Shown here one piece after another: positions 16,981-28,612 of a stretch of DNA of 64,000 nucleotides. Numbering within the stretch: the stretch's first letter is position 1; each line of letters opens with the position of its first letter. Both the position numbers and the translations under genes were made by a program. Under the pieces are notes generated by a model. The model did not search any database. It saw only the letters and a list, made by a program, of their open reading frames with translations, and was not told the DNA's origin. The stretch is from CBDBIG01 sp965205845 [NCBI: bacterium] (GTDB taxonomy: Bacteria > SAR324). The stretch lies in the NCBI GenBank assembly GCA_965205845.1, contig CBDBIG010000004.1, positions 62,001-126,000 on the forward strand, in the 5' to 3' direction.

Positions 16981-17523
16981 ATGAGTGATGTGGTGGTGGC
17001 AAGGCGCTATGCGCAAGCGTTGTTTAACTTGGCCAACAAACAAAACCAAACCGATACCATTGAAGAAAGCTTGCGCGATTTAGGTGATGCCATTCAAAAA
17101 AACGACGCCTTGCTTCGGGTGGCATTGGACCCTAAAGTGCCCCCTTCCCAAAAGGAGGCCCTGGTCGCGAACTTGTCGGATAAAATGGGGTTGGTGCCCA
17201 TATTAAAAAATTTTCTACGCTTGCTCGCCCAAAAGAGACGCTTGGAGTTGCTTGGCGATGTGGCTGATATTTTTTCAGAACGCAACGATGTGCTTAAAGG
17301 GCGCGCCAAGGTGGATGTTGTCTCGGCCATTGCGCTGAGCGACACCCAGCAGAAAACGTTACAAGCGGCGTTAACAAAACTATTGGGTGGCAAAACCACG
17401 GCCCTCAGCTTGAGCGTAGACACCCAGTTGCTTGGCGGCTTGGTGGTAACAGCAGGCTCCTTGGTATGGGATGCCAGCATTGGTGGAAAACTCCGCCGCT
17501 TGAGGCAAACCATGCTGGCCTAG
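16981..17523 (+). CDS. atpH: ATP synthase F1 subunit delta
   Basis: This 180-residue OSCP/delta subunit connects the peripheral stalk to the F1 head. It begins SDVVVARRYAQALFNLANKQ, the family hallmark, and ends LVVTAGSLVWDASIGGKLRRLRQTM, which matches the conserved C-terminal 'GG..V..G....D.S....L..L...L' pattern. It is tightly coupled to atpF. Downstream, instead of atpA, comes a 1.6-kb decayed restriction-modification insertion. Confidence 0.93.
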   Translation: MSDVVVARRYAQALFNLANKQNQTDTIEESLRDLGDAIQKNDALLRVALDPKVPPSQKEALVANLSDKMGLVPILKNFLRLLAQKRRLELLGDVADIFSERNDVLKGRAKVDVVSAIALSDTQQKTLQAALTKLLGGKTTALSLSVDTQLLGGLVVTAGSLVWDASIGGKLRRLRQTMLA

Positions 17524-17614
17524 CATACTCGCCAACCCACAAAATAATCGTGCCTATGGGTGGATTGCTTAGGTCTTGCGTAGTTTTTCACGAGAATTAT
17601 AGGAGGAAGACTGG

Positions 17615-18489
17615 GTGCTAAAACCCTCTAAAGTGCGCGTAGAAAATAAAAACACGCAAAAAAGCATCCGCCCCATTTTTAAAACAAAGGATTTTTGCTT
17701 GTATCAACAAGATGCATTGGCGGTGAGGGCAACTTTCCCAAGCAATGATATCAACATGGTTTTTGCCGACCCTCCTTACATGCTTTCCGACAATGGGATT
17801 ACCTGCCATGCGGGCAAGATGGTCAGTGTAAACAAAGGCAGATGGGATAAAAGTAGTGGCTTCGAAAAGGATGTGGCATTTCATGAAAGATGGATTGCGG
17901 AATGTAAACGTATATTGAAGCCCGAAGGGACGATGTGGATCAGTGGTACGCTTCACAGCATTTATCAATGTGGCTACCTTGTTCAAAAACTAGGATTTCA
18001 CATTCTTAATGACATATGCTGGTTTAAGCCTAACGCTGCCCCTAACCTTGCATGTACAACATTTGCTCATATCCATGAAACCCTGTTATGGGCGAAAAAA
18101 GAAAAACAACAAAAGCATGCTTTTCAATATGCTGCAATGAAAGATGGGGATTTTGCGGAAGATAAAATAAAAACCCCAGGTAGGCAAATGCGTTCTGTAT
18201 GGTCTATTCCCACACCAGCACAAAAGGAAAAGACGTTTGGTAAGCACCCTACACAAAAACCACTTGCTTTACTTAAGCGTATTGTACTGTGCTTCAACCA
18301 AAGACAACGATACTGTCCTACGATCCTTTTAACGGGAGTGGGACAACGGGGCTTGCTTGTGAATACGTTGGAAATAGAGAGTATATTGGGATTGAGATTA
18401 ATGCGGATTACATTGATTTGACTTTAAAAAGGCTCAAACAATTTACTCAAATACAAGCGTCTCTTTTTCATAAAAGGCGCTATGAGTAA
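17615..18489 (+). pseudogene. Frameshifted beta-class DNA adenine methyltransferase of a type II R-M system
   Basis: The frame from GTG 17615 (preceded by AGGAGG at 17601-17606) encodes an N6-adenine methyltransferase. It has the catalytic motif DPPYMLSDNGITCHAGKMV, the body WIAECKRILKPEGTMWISG and FGKHPTQKPLALLKRIVL. Near 18285-18289 the reading continues in the +1 frame as LQPKTTILSYDPFNGSGTTG (SAM-binding motif I) and GNREYIGIEINADYIDLTL, ending at TAA 18487-18489. A one-base indel therefore splits the gene just before motif I. DPPY preceding FNGSGTTG is the motif order of beta-class enzymes. The enzyme is almost certainly inactive unless the shift is a sequencing error. It overlaps the start of the restriction-gene relic by eight bases. 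Confidence 0.88.
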
Positions 18490-19160
18490 GCACGGTTCAT
18501 GGTAGGCAATTTTCGACAAATATGGGATTCAAAACCACGATTTTGATAAAAAGCCGTACACTGTTACAGCATCCAAGATAAAGGCTGCAACCGCTCATTT
18601 CAAAAAGACAGGAGAAAAAGAGGTTCGTATCCTTTGCAAGCAAGATTCACAAGAAGACAGATCGCAGGTTTTTATTGACAACAATCTATTTTATACTCCC
18701 CATTAAAAATGGGACATTTGCTCTTATTCGAGGGGAAGGATACTTTGACATCCCTGAAGTATAAGGAAGTATCTGTATATACTTCTAAATTGGACTTTGA
18801 ACTTGATACTCCCAGAGTGGGCAACTCTGAGATGCAACACCTCGACTTTGCCTATGCAACAAGCTGCAATACGCACTTTTTTAGAAGTTAAGACGCTTAT
18901 TCTAACCATTAGAGGTAGAAAATATACCCCGCATTTTTCTTTTGTGGTTAGCGGGCAGAAAATGGAGATAGCAGGTGTGCAGACAGAGGTAGATGCGGGA
19001 TATGAGGGCAGAAATCAAAAGGAGTTTATTCTTTGAAAAGAGAGGGCAGTGTTATTCTCTGTGGGAATATAAATTTGCCGACAGTAACGATTACAACAGC
19101 ATTCGATTCATAGGCGGCATGCGCTACGAAATCACGTCAAACAAAGAGGTAAAAAGATAA
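18482..19160 (+). pseudogene. Decayed type II restriction endonuclease, partner of the methyltransferase
   Basis: From ATG 18482, which overlaps the methyltransferase stop, the frame hits a TAG at codon 8. It then reads AIFDKYGIQNHDFDKKPYTV, KEVRILCKQDSQEDRSQVF and so on. Conserved-looking sequence continues across further frames: a GTFALIRGEGYFDIPE piece, KLDFELDTPRVGNSEMQHLD, TLILTIRGRKYTPHFSFVVS, GVQTEVDAGYEGRNQ, and finally FEKRGQCYSLWEYKFADSND to TAA 19158-19160. At least four lesions (one nonsense, two or three frameshifts, one apparent deletion) are needed. A PD-(D/E)xK nuclease would be expected to have an ExK just after the 'VDAGYEGR' segment, where the apparent deletion falls. The endonuclease identity is inferred from the fragments and from the adjacent methyltransferase. 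It ends six bases before atpA. Confidence 0.75.
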
Positions 19161-19166
19161 GCATTC

Positions 19167-20690
19167 ATGAAACTGCGCACCGAAGAAATTAGTTCGATCA
19201 TTGAGCAGCAAATTGCCAACTTTGATCAAGGGGCCATTGCCGAGGAGGTGGGCCGTGTTTTAACCGTGGGCGATGGCATTGCCCGTGTACATGGTTTGGA
19301 CAACGTGCGTATGGGAGAGTTGGTCGAGTTTGGTGACGGACTAAATGGCATTGCGCTAAACCTCGAAGAAGATAACGTGGGTGTGGTGTTGCTAGGCGAA
19401 TCGCGCAACATTAAAGAGGGTGCTGAGGTCAGGCGTACCGAGCGCATCAGTTCCACCCCCGTAGGCGAGGGTTTGCTAGGACGCGTGGTTGACCCCCTCG
19501 GCACCCCCTTGGACGGCAAAGGTCCCATTCAGTCTGATGAGAACCGCTTGCTCGACATTATTGCCCCTGGGATTATCCAACGAAAACCCGTGCACGAGCC
19601 CATGCAAACGGGCATTAAAGCGATTGATGCTATGATTCCCATTGGCCGCGGTCAGCGTGAACTCATTATTGGCGACCGTCAAACAGGAAAAACAGCGATT
19701 GCGGTGGATACCATTATTAATCAAAAAGGTGGGGATCTCATTTGTATTTACGTGGCCATTGGACAGAAAAAATCGAGCGTGGCCAATGTGGTGGAGCGCC
19801 TCCAAGAAGAAGGTGCCATGGACTATACGGTGGTGGTAAACGCTTCTGCCTCCGACCCCGCGCCCATGCAATACATTGCCCCTATGGCGGGCTGCACCAT
19901 GGGCGAGTATTTTATGGCTCAGGGCAAGCACGTGCTTTGTATTTACGATGATTTATCAAAACAAGCCATTGCGTATCGTGAGCTTTCCTTGTTGCTCCGC
20001 CGCCCTCCTGGGCGTGAGGCCTACCCTGGTGACGTATTTTATTTGCATAGCCGATTGCTTGAACGCTCTGCCAAGTTGAACGAAGAGCAAGGTGCGGGCT
20101 CACTCACAGCACTGCCCATTATTGAAACCCAAGCAGGGGATATTTCTGCTTTTATTCCCACCAACGTGATATCCATTACGGACGGACAGATTTTTCTCAG
20201 CACGGACCTATTTAACTCAGGAATTCGGCCTGCCATTAACGTGGGCCTTTCTGTGTCGCGCGTGGGGGGGGCTGCCCAGGTAAAATCGATGAAATCTGTG
20301 GCGGGAACGCTGCGCCTTGATTTGGCGCAATACCGTGAGAAAGCCGCCTTTGCCCAGTTTGGGAGCGACCTTGACAAAGCCACCCAACTGCAGTTGGCAA
20401 GAGGAGGGCGCTTGACCGAGCTGCTAAAACAAGCGCAATACCAGCCGATGCCTGTGACCGACCAGGTTATCTCTATTTTTGTGGGGACCCACGGTGGGTT
20501 GGATGATATCGCCCTGACCGATGTGCAGCGTTTTGAACGTGAGTTTTTGGACTTTATTCACACGAACAAGGCCAGTTTGTACGAGCAAATTCGCGAGAGT
20601 TCGCAGATGAATGACAGCATTCAAGAAGCACTGGACGCAGCATTGAAGGAGTTTGGACCGCGTTTCTCAGCAGCGCAAGTAAGTGTGTGA
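19167..20690 (+). CDS. atpA: ATP synthase F1 subunit alpha
   Basis: The non-catalytic nucleotide-binding subunit of the F1 head, 507 residues. It begins [20 protein letters not shown], has the P-loop [15 protein letters not shown] near residue 169, and the family signature [17 protein letters not shown]. The ATG follows the restriction-gene relic by six bases, so its ribosome-binding region (AAGAGGTAAAAAGATAAGC) now lies within relic sequence. A 250-base spacer before atpG is much longer than usual in these operons. Confidence 0.97.
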   Translation: MKLRTEEISSIIEQQIANFDQGAIAEEVGRVLTVGDGIARVHGLDNVRMGELVEFGDGLNGIALNLEEDNVGVVLLGESRNIKEGAEVRRTERISSTPVGEGLLGRVVDPLGTPLDGKGPIQSDENRLLDIIAPGIIQRKPVHEPMQTGIKAIDAMIPIGRGQRELIIGDRQTGKTAIAVDTIINQKGGDLICIYVAIGQKKSSVANVVERLQEEGAMDYTVVVNASASDPAPMQYIAPMAGCTMGEYFMAQGKHVLCIYDDLSKQAIAYRELSLLLRRPPGREAYPGDVFYLHSRLLERSAKLNEEQGAGSLTALPIIETQAGDISAFIPTNVISITDGQIFLSTDLFNSGIRPAINVGLSVSRVGGAAQVKSMKSVAGTLRLDLAQYREKAAFAQFGSDLDKATQLQLARGGRLTELLKQAQYQPMPVTDQVISIFVGTHGGLDDIALTDVQRFEREFLDFIHTNKASLYEQIRESSQMNDSIQEALDAALKEFGPRFSAAQVSV

Positions 20691-20940
20691 ATTTACACGT
20701 CAAGTTCTCAGAGAAAAACGTGAACCAAAATGCGTTTGGAATGGGATGGCAGGATGTTTTTTTAGTGTGTGAAAGCACGCTATCGGCAAGATGGTGCAAT
20801 TTTATAGGCTGCTCAAAACATTTGCATTGGCTGGGTTGCGTGCAGACCACCATGTGGTGGGTCGTTTAATCAACGTTTTAGTGGGTTCGAATTCATCCCT
20901 TTTAGAAAAAGCAGTATAACCCCCCTTTTTTGAGACTGTA

Positions 20941-23306
<2,366 letters not shown>

Positions 23307-23480
23307 GGGTTGGCAGAGGCAGCCCGATTTCCCTTTGTTATTAGGCCGTGGGTGGCACAAAGCCGCCAGACCCAGACATGTTTTTGCGCTCCCACTAGCC
23401 GTGCTGCCTTTGTTAAATTTGTCGACCACGGCAAGCTGATCTGTCGTCTTCAACAGACAACCCCTTGTTGGTTGAAGTCG

Positions 23481-24569
23481 CTATCTTGCGGTGCCCATCA
23501 AGGCATCCACCAAACCCAGTGTGGCGGCAACCGTTGCAGAGATATTGAGTGCTTCCATTTCGCCTCGCGGAGAAAGTCGCAATACCTGGCTGCATGCAGC
23601 ACGCACTTTGTGGCTTAACCCTTCGCGCTCTGCCCCAAATACCACTGCGATCGCCCCCTGCAAACCCTCTTGCGCCTGTCTTAAGCCTTCCAAAAGGGTT
23701 TTCTCGCCATCTGTTTCCAGCCCCAGCACCAAAACCCCTGCTGTACTCAAAATTTCGAGGGCGTTTTCAATTTTGTGAACACCATGCAAATTTAAATGCT
23801 CTGCAGCCCCCTCTGCTACCCGCAAGGTGGAAGACCCCAAGCAAAAACCTTCCCCATGCCCGCCCATTATCACACCATATACGCCGTAAAAAGCAGCCGT
23901 GCGGATAACTGCCCCTATGTTATGCGGGTTGCGAACACCGTCGAGCACCACCCACAGGGCAGTGGAGGTTTGGATGGTAGACAAGGTTTTTTTGTGAAAG
24001 GCTTGCAAGGGGAGTGGCCTACCTACCACTGCAATCCCTTCGTGATGCGGTGTGCGGCACGTAATGCGCAAGGTGCCTTCAGACACGCTTTGGATGTTGC
24101 AATTTTGGCGGTGTGCCCATTGCAGCAAGACGCCCATTTCTGTGGAATTCGCACCTTGAGTTTGTGGGTTCGCATACAAAATTTCGCGTACGTCTTGGGG
24201 GCGATGCTGCACCATGGCTAAAACGGCATTCCAACCATACACCATTTGTTCGCGGCGGGGGTTTTTGGAAACCTGCATATCGGCATGATTATAATAGGGG
24301 CGGGGTTTATTTGTGTCACGCGATTCACCCTCACCGTGCCCGTTTCCCTGCCTGCCCTTGTTTGGGCGGGGTTTATTTGTGTTACGCGATTCACCCTCAC
24401 CGTGCCCGTTTCCCTGCCTGCCCCTGTTTGGGCGGGATTCACCGCGCCCACCAGCTTGTTTTGCTTTTTTTGGATACGTACGCCGTGGTTTGGTGGCATC
24501 CTTGCCATGCTTCCGAGGCGTCGTTTTGCTTTTGTAGGGGGGGGGCATAGGGGCTTTTTGTGCTTCCAA
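23481..24569 (-). CDS. rlmB: 23S rRNA 2'-O-methyltransferase RlmB / TrmH (SpoU) family
   Basis: This SPOUT-class enzyme would methylate a ribose in 23S rRNA (Gm2251 in E. coli). After a low-complexity basic N-terminus of about 95 residues comes the substrate-binding L30e-like domain beginning QMVYGWNAVLAMVQHRPQDV. The SpoU domain follows with motif 1 GVRNPHNIGAVIRTAAFYGV, VFGAEREGLSHKV (motif 2) and LSPRGEMEALNISATVA (motif 3). The N-terminus is unusual: a 22-residue unit NKGRQGNGHGEGESR(N/D)TNKP is tandemly repeated because of a 66-bp DNA duplication. At 362 residues the protein is longer than the usual 245-300. Such basic tails may bind RNA. Confidence 0.88.
   Translation of the reverse strand: MEAQKAPMPPPYKSKTTPRKHGKDATKPRRTYPKKAKQAGGRGESRPNRGRQGNGHGEGESRNTNKPRPNKGRQGNGHGEGESRDTNKPRPYYNHADMQVSKNPRREQMVYGWNAVLAMVQHRPQDVREILYANPQTQGANSTEMGVLLQWAHRQNCNIQSVSEGTLRITCRTPHHEGIAVVGRPLPLQAFHKKTLSTIQTSTALWVVLDGVRNPHNIGAVIRTAAFYGVYGVIMGGHGEGFCLGSSTLRVAEGAAEHLNLHGVHKIENALEILSTAGVLVLGLETDGEKTLLEGLRQAQEGLQGAIAVVFGAEREGLSHKVRAACSQVLRLSPRGEMEALNISATVAATLGLVDALMGTAR
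24300..24431. repeat. 66-bp tandem duplication inside rlmB
   Basis: Two head-to-tail copies (24300-24365 and 24366-24431), differing at two positions, beginning GCGGGGTTTATTTGTGT. Because 66 is a multiple of three, the duplication keeps the reading frame and adds 22 residues to the disordered N-terminal tail of RlmB. Confidence 0.95.
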
Positions 24570-24624
24570 TTACTGTAGTTTACATTGCTAGCATAAAGAC
24601 AAAATACGTGCACGCCACATTGCA

Positions 24625-25689
24625 TCACTTAAATGAACCCATTAGGGTTACCTCCTTGCGATCGTGGTAGAGTTGGCGCATCTGCCAGCGACAACCGCTA
24701 AGATCCCGTAACAATCTCTCTACCTCGGCCAAAGGTACCCAGGGCTGTTTTTGGGGGAGTTTGAGGTTTACGATAAAATGCTTGGTTAAGTGCCCCAACA
24801 CCCACTTACGCAAAATAGCCAGCGCACGTCCTGGTGAAATGAGCATATCGCACAGCAACCAATCCACGGGAAGCCAAGGGGCGGGTGGGCGAAAGCGCAG
24901 GCCGTCCTCGCCAATCCAATCCCATTCACCTGCTAACGTTTCGGCAGGCATCAGCTTTAAAGGTCCGCGATCGACCGCCAATACCCTGCAGCCACGGCGC
25001 ACAAAAGCATGGGTCCAACCCCCAGGGGATGCCCCCAAATCTACCACGCGTTCGCGCGGTGCGGGCATTTTCTCCATCAATAACAGCGCTTCTTCCACCT
25101 TTACCGCAGAACGACTCGGGGATTCTGATGGAATGCGCAAGCGGGGCATACCCCCGGGAGCAGGGTGTGTTAAATGGTGTCCTCTCATCCAGCAAAACCC
25201 CGCCCTATCTTCAAGCAATGCCACTTGTAACACCCAACGCGGGGGTTTTAAATCGGTTTCCCAACGGGATTGAAATCCAGGGTGAAAATGTTTTGTTTTT
25301 ACCTCACCGTGCAAAGCGCGTTTAAGTGCGTGTAAGGATTTTACGCTCCCCTTTGGCGGGTTGGCCTCCAATAAAAAGCAGTCGCAACGCCAAGCAAGGC
25401 CTTGAACCAGGGCATGTTGTTGATCGCAAGCAGTGAGCAGTTGCTGACTTAACGTGTGCGGACGCGTAAAAGCGAGCCAATTCACGGGCATCATGCGCTG
25501 GCGCTCAAACACAAAGGCCTGGGGTGGCCGCCTAAATGCCTGATAAGGATAGCACAACCAACCTGCTCCTTGGCACAGAGGTTTTTGCTTTAACACCTCT
25601 TCAACCTCATGGCGCAAAGCATTCTCATACCCTGCACGGCAGGTTAGCAGTACATCTTGCCCCCCTGAATAGGCGGGTAGCAAAGGCAA
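24625..25689 (-). CDS. rlmM: 23S rRNA (cytidine-2498-2'-O)-methyltransferase RlmM
   Basis: This enzyme methylates the ribose of C2498 in 23S rRNA using SAM. The 354-residue protein has an N-terminal THUMP-like region and a C-terminal FtsJ-type Rossmann domain. Recognisable motifs are PSRSAVKVEEALLLME, the SAM motif VVDLGASPGGWTHAFVRRG, VDWLLCDMLISPGRAL, FIVNLKLPQK and HDRKEVTLMGS, supplying the K-D-K-E catalytic tetrad of 2'-O-methyltransferases. The gene lies 55 bases upstream of rlmB on the same strand, so two rRNA ribose methylases are probably co-transcribed. Confidence 0.9.
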   Translation of the reverse strand: MPLLPAYSGGQDVLLTCRAGYENALRHEVEEVLKQKPLCQGAGWLCYPYQAFRRPPQAFVFERQRMMPVNWLAFTRPHTLSQQLLTACDQQHALVQGLAWRCDCFLLEANPPKGSVKSLHALKRALHGEVKTKHFHPGFQSRWETDLKPPRWVLQVALLEDRAGFCWMRGHHLTHPAPGGMPRLRIPSESPSRSAVKVEEALLLMEKMPAPRERVVDLGASPGGWTHAFVRRGCRVLAVDRGPLKLMPAETLAGEWDWIGEDGLRFRPPAPWLPVDWLLCDMLISPGRALAILRKWVLGHLTKHFIVNLKLPQKQPWVPLAEVERLLRDLSGCRWQMRQLYHDRKEVTLMGSFK

Positions 25690-25804
25690 TGGGAGTGAAT
25701 GAGAAATGGCGATAATCCTTTTTGATTGAGCCCATGCCCTAAGGATAAGCCTTCTAACGAAGGCTTGGCATGCCTTTACAAGTTGCCCAAAGCGCTGCCT
25801 TTTT

Positions 25805-27223
25805 TTAGAGAACCTTTTCTCCCTGTGCCACCTTGCAAGGGAGGCTTGCCCATGTGCTTAGGGTTTGGCTAAGCCATTTTAATGCAGGAACCGTAACAGG
25901 CCCCGTGAGTGCAACATACGCATTGCGCCCATACAGCAAGCTTTGTGCCGCGGAACGCACATTCATTGGAGTAACCCTCCTAAACTGCTCGCTCTCTTCA
26001 TTCTCGCTATGCACTTTGCTGTATAGCAAAGGCCATGCGTAACGCTCTAACTGTGCAAATGCGCTATCCATTCCATGCCAGAGTTGCATGATGCAACGCC
26101 TACGTGCAATGTCGCACTCATCTTTGCTTGGAAGGTTGTTGCGGAGGTCTTCTAAAATATCCAGCACTTGGTTGACCGTGGTTTTAAGGTGCTTGGGGTG
26201 AAATGAGAGTTGAATGTCCAAATAACCCACATCCCAATGGCTTATATAGTCGGCACTTACGTAATAGAGATGGGTTTTCTCCTCGCGTAAAATACGCTGT
26301 AAGCGGGAGCCAATCCCACCATCCAAAATATCCAAGAGCATTTCAATGGGTTTTAGCGAGGCATGGCAATACCCAGGCCCCAAAAAACGGAGCAGCAAGC
26401 TCAACTGGCTGTTGGTATCCTTTTGCCAGCATAGGCAGGGGCCAAACTGTCGCGATGCAAGGGCTTTTGGGGAGGACACCATGGGCGATATGGGCGATGC
26501 TCCGGGAGGGCTGGGTGCCAGTGTGCTGGGGTGGTTTTGCCAGTCCCCAAAATGTGCTTCGATCTGGGTTAGCACGCCTTTGGGTGTTGTAGGGCCCGCT
26601 ACCCCCACCACACAACGCCAAGGCTGGTAGTGGTGTGCATGCCACTGGCGGAGCATGTCCGCATTTAATTTTTGTACGGTTTGAGGGCTGCCACCCACGG
26701 GATATCCTAGCGGATGTTCTTGCCAAATAAAGCGCAGCAGCAATTGATCCGCATCAATCACATAGCCCTTTGCATTGTAGGCATCGAGGAGTTCTTCGAG
26801 CACAATGGCTTGTTCGCGCATCACTTGTTGGGGAAGCAACAAGGGTTCACGCAACAAAGCGGCCAGTTTTTCAATGGCCTGGGGCAATGCTTGAGCATGA
26901 CACGATAAACGGTATTCGCTCTCTTCAACGCCCGTCATCGCTTCTGGAGCAAAGACTCCCGCCCGTTCAAAACCTTCCTCAAGCAAGGCGCTTGAGGCAT
27001 GCTGGCGATTGCCTTGAAACAGCATGTGCTCGAGCAAATGCGAAATACCCGCATTGTGAGGGGTTTCAAACCTTGAGCCGCATGCTACAAAAAATCGCAG
27101 CACGCTTTGGACGCGTTCGGGTTGGTGTAACACCACCACCCGAAGGCCATTTTGCAACTGTGCGTTATGCGGATGCTGTGAAGAAACAATCTTATCATCG
27201 AGCCAGTCCGCATTTATGTCCAT
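25805..27223 (-). CDS. M16 (pitrilysin/processing-peptidase) family zinc metalloprotease
   Basis: The inverted zinc motif HxxEH is present as GISHLLEHMLFQGN near residue 65. It is followed about 75 residues on by the expected glutamate (VLEELLDAYN). The remaining 300 residues resemble the inactive C-terminal M16 half (YVSADYISHWDVGYLDIQLS). The length of about 470 residues fits bacterial processing-peptidase-like M16B proteins. No signal peptide is seen, so it is probably cytoplasmic. The start is ATG 27223 (MDINADWLDDKIVSSQ); a TTG at 27265 is in frame. The first 48 bases of the gene and its upstream region lie inside a 142-bp triplication shared with the 3' end of dapA. Confidence 0.85.
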   Translation of the reverse strand: MDINADWLDDKIVSSQHPHNAQLQNGLRVVVLHQPERVQSVLRFFVACGSRFETPHNAGISHLLEHMLFQGNRQHASSALLEEGFERAGVFAPEAMTGVEESEYRLSCHAQALPQAIEKLAALLREPLLLPQQVMREQAIVLEELLDAYNAKGYVIDADQLLLRFIWQEHPLGYPVGGSPQTVQKLNADMLRQWHAHHYQPWRCVVGVAGPTTPKGVLTQIEAHFGDWQNHPSTLAPSPPGASPISPMVSSPKALASRQFGPCLCWQKDTNSQLSLLLRFLGPGYCHASLKPIEMLLDILDGGIGSRLQRILREEKTHLYYVSADYISHWDVGYLDIQLSFHPKHLKTTVNQVLDILEDLRNNLPSKDECDIARRRCIMQLWHGMDSAFAQLERYAWPLLYSKVHSENEESEQFRRVTPMNVRSAAQSLLYGRNAYVALTGPVTVPALKWLSQTLSTWASLPCKVAQGEKVL

Positions 27224-27600
27224 CAAACTTGTCAACAATCCGTACAACAACGGGGTTTTGCACAAAAGGCTCGACGGTTTAATGCATAAAAGGGCATAAC
27301 GCTTGCTTCATTTGGTGCTGTGAAGAAACAATCTTATCATCGAGCCAGTCCGCATTTATGTCCATCAAACTTGTCAACAATCCGTACAACAACGGGGTTT
27401 TGCACAAAAGGCTCGACGGTTTAATGCATAAAAGGGCATAACGCTTGCTTCATTTGGTGCTGTGAAGAAACAATCTTATCATCGAGCCAGCCCGCATTCA
27501 TGTCCATCAAACTTGTCAACAATCCGTACAACAACGGGGTTTTGCACAAAAGGCTCGACGGTTTAATGCATAAAAGGGCGTAATGTTTGCCTCATTTGGT
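27175..27600. repeat. 142-bp unit in three tandem copies at the dapA/M16 junction
   Basis: The copies are 27175-27316, 27317-27458 and 27459-27600. Each begins GCTGTGAAGAAACAATC and ends CATTTGGT. Each copy contains the first 16 codons of the M16 gene and the last 12 codons of dapA. Copies 1 and 2 are almost identical. Copy 3, the one that really ends dapA, differs at several bases. Copies 2 and 3 each encode a short fused peptide (M16 N-terminus running into a dapA-like C-terminus) that ends at the dapA-type stop. Confidence 0.97.
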
Positions 27601-28459
27601 GAACGGTGGCCGCCTGAGCGGGCAGCAAGGGCAAGCGGTGGTGATTTTCCATCAACCCCAGTTCCTTTGCACCTGCTTTGACAGGAATGGGATTCGATTC
27701 CACGAAGCACGCCGTAAACAAAGGCAGTAATGGCTTTAGCAACAAGCGTGCACGCCCAAAATCGCGCTCCAGCATGCAGTCGACCCACTCGCGCATGGCT
27801 TTAGGAACCACGTTGGCGGCGACCGACACCACCCCTTTGCCGCCCACCGCCATCATTACCTGGGTGAAGGCATCATCACCCGAAAGTACCGCAATCTCAT
27901 CCCCGCAGCGCTGACAAATGTCTTGCACTTGCATAATATCACCAGAAGCCTCTTTGAGGGCAAAAATAACCCCCGCCGCCGCTAAACGCTCCACCGTTTC
28001 AGGCAAGATGTTACTCGCAGTGCGCCCCTGTACGCTGTAGGCCATAATCTCAAGGTGTGTTTCATCGCGCAAAGCCTCAAAATGCCTGTAAATCCCCTCT
28101 TGGGTGGGTTTGTTGTAATAGGGCGAGGCCGAGAGTACATATTCCACCCCCAATTGTGCCAACTGCTTGCCCCTTTCAACCAACTCGCGGGTGTTATTGC
28201 TGGTGCAACCTACCACCACGGGTATTTTACCCTTGCACAAGGCCAAAGTATGCGTCACCACTTTATCTTGCTCTGCGGTGGTGAGGGTGGGGGTTTCGCC
28301 CGTGGTGCCGCAGGGCACCAAAAAATGAACCCCCTGCTCAATTTGAAAATCAACAAAGCGTTCCAAGGCAGGATAGTCAACGCTCCCATCTTGCAAAAAA
28401 GGGGTTACTATGGCAGTTCCCACCCCAAGAATGCGTTGCTTTTCTAAACGGTCAGGCAT
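27563..28459 (-). CDS. dapA: 4-hydroxy-tetrahydrodipicolinate synthase (DapA)
   Basis: DapA condenses pyruvate with aspartate semialdehyde in the lysine/diaminopimelate pathway. The 298-residue (beta/alpha)8 protein shows GTTGETPTLTTAEQ, the catalytic Tyr in MAYSVQGRTASN (about residue 141) and the Schiff-base Lys in VIFALKEASGD (about residue 169). LSGDDAFTQVMMAVGGKGVV follows. 'MAYSVQGR' replaces the usual 'ILYNVPGR', a mild deviation. The 3' end lies in the 142-bp triplication. The end of the protein (HQMRQTLRPFMH) differs from the two extra copies (HQMKQALCPFMH). Confidence 0.92.
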   Translation of the reverse strand: MPDRLEKQRILGVGTAIVTPFLQDGSVDYPALERFVDFQIEQGVHFLVPCGTTGETPTLTTAEQDKVVTHTLALCKGKIPVVVGCTSNNTRELVERGKQLAQLGVEYVLSASPYYNKPTQEGIYRHFEALRDETHLEIMAYSVQGRTASNILPETVERLAAAGVIFALKEASGDIMQVQDICQRCGDEIAVLSGDDAFTQVMMAVGGKGVVSVAANVVPKAMREWVDCMLERDFGRARLLLKPLLPLFTACFVESNPIPVKAGAKELGLMENHHRLPLLPAQAATVHQMRQTLRPFMH

Positions 28460-28612
28460 TGCCTTTCTCCTTCATGCTAAATGTGATCCTAATCTAACAA
28501 TCAACGCGCACAACCTATCATTCTTTTGCTTGTCATGCAAACCCTTGATGACCTTATTGGTGTGATACCAGAGGGTACGCGGCTGGGAAAAACGAAGAAG
28601 CCGGTTGAGAGA

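Noticed and set aside
17524-19166. Active R-M defence system
   Set aside because: The methyltransferase is frameshifted before motif I and the endonuclease needs at least four repairs.
27175-27600. CRISPR array
   Set aside because: The repeats are contiguous 142-bp units without spacers and contain pieces of dapA and the M16 gene; no cas genes are present.
28460-28612. Lysine riboswitch or other leader upstream of dapA
   Set aside because: The 153-base spacer shows no recognisable lysine-riboswitch core and is too short and unstructured by eye.
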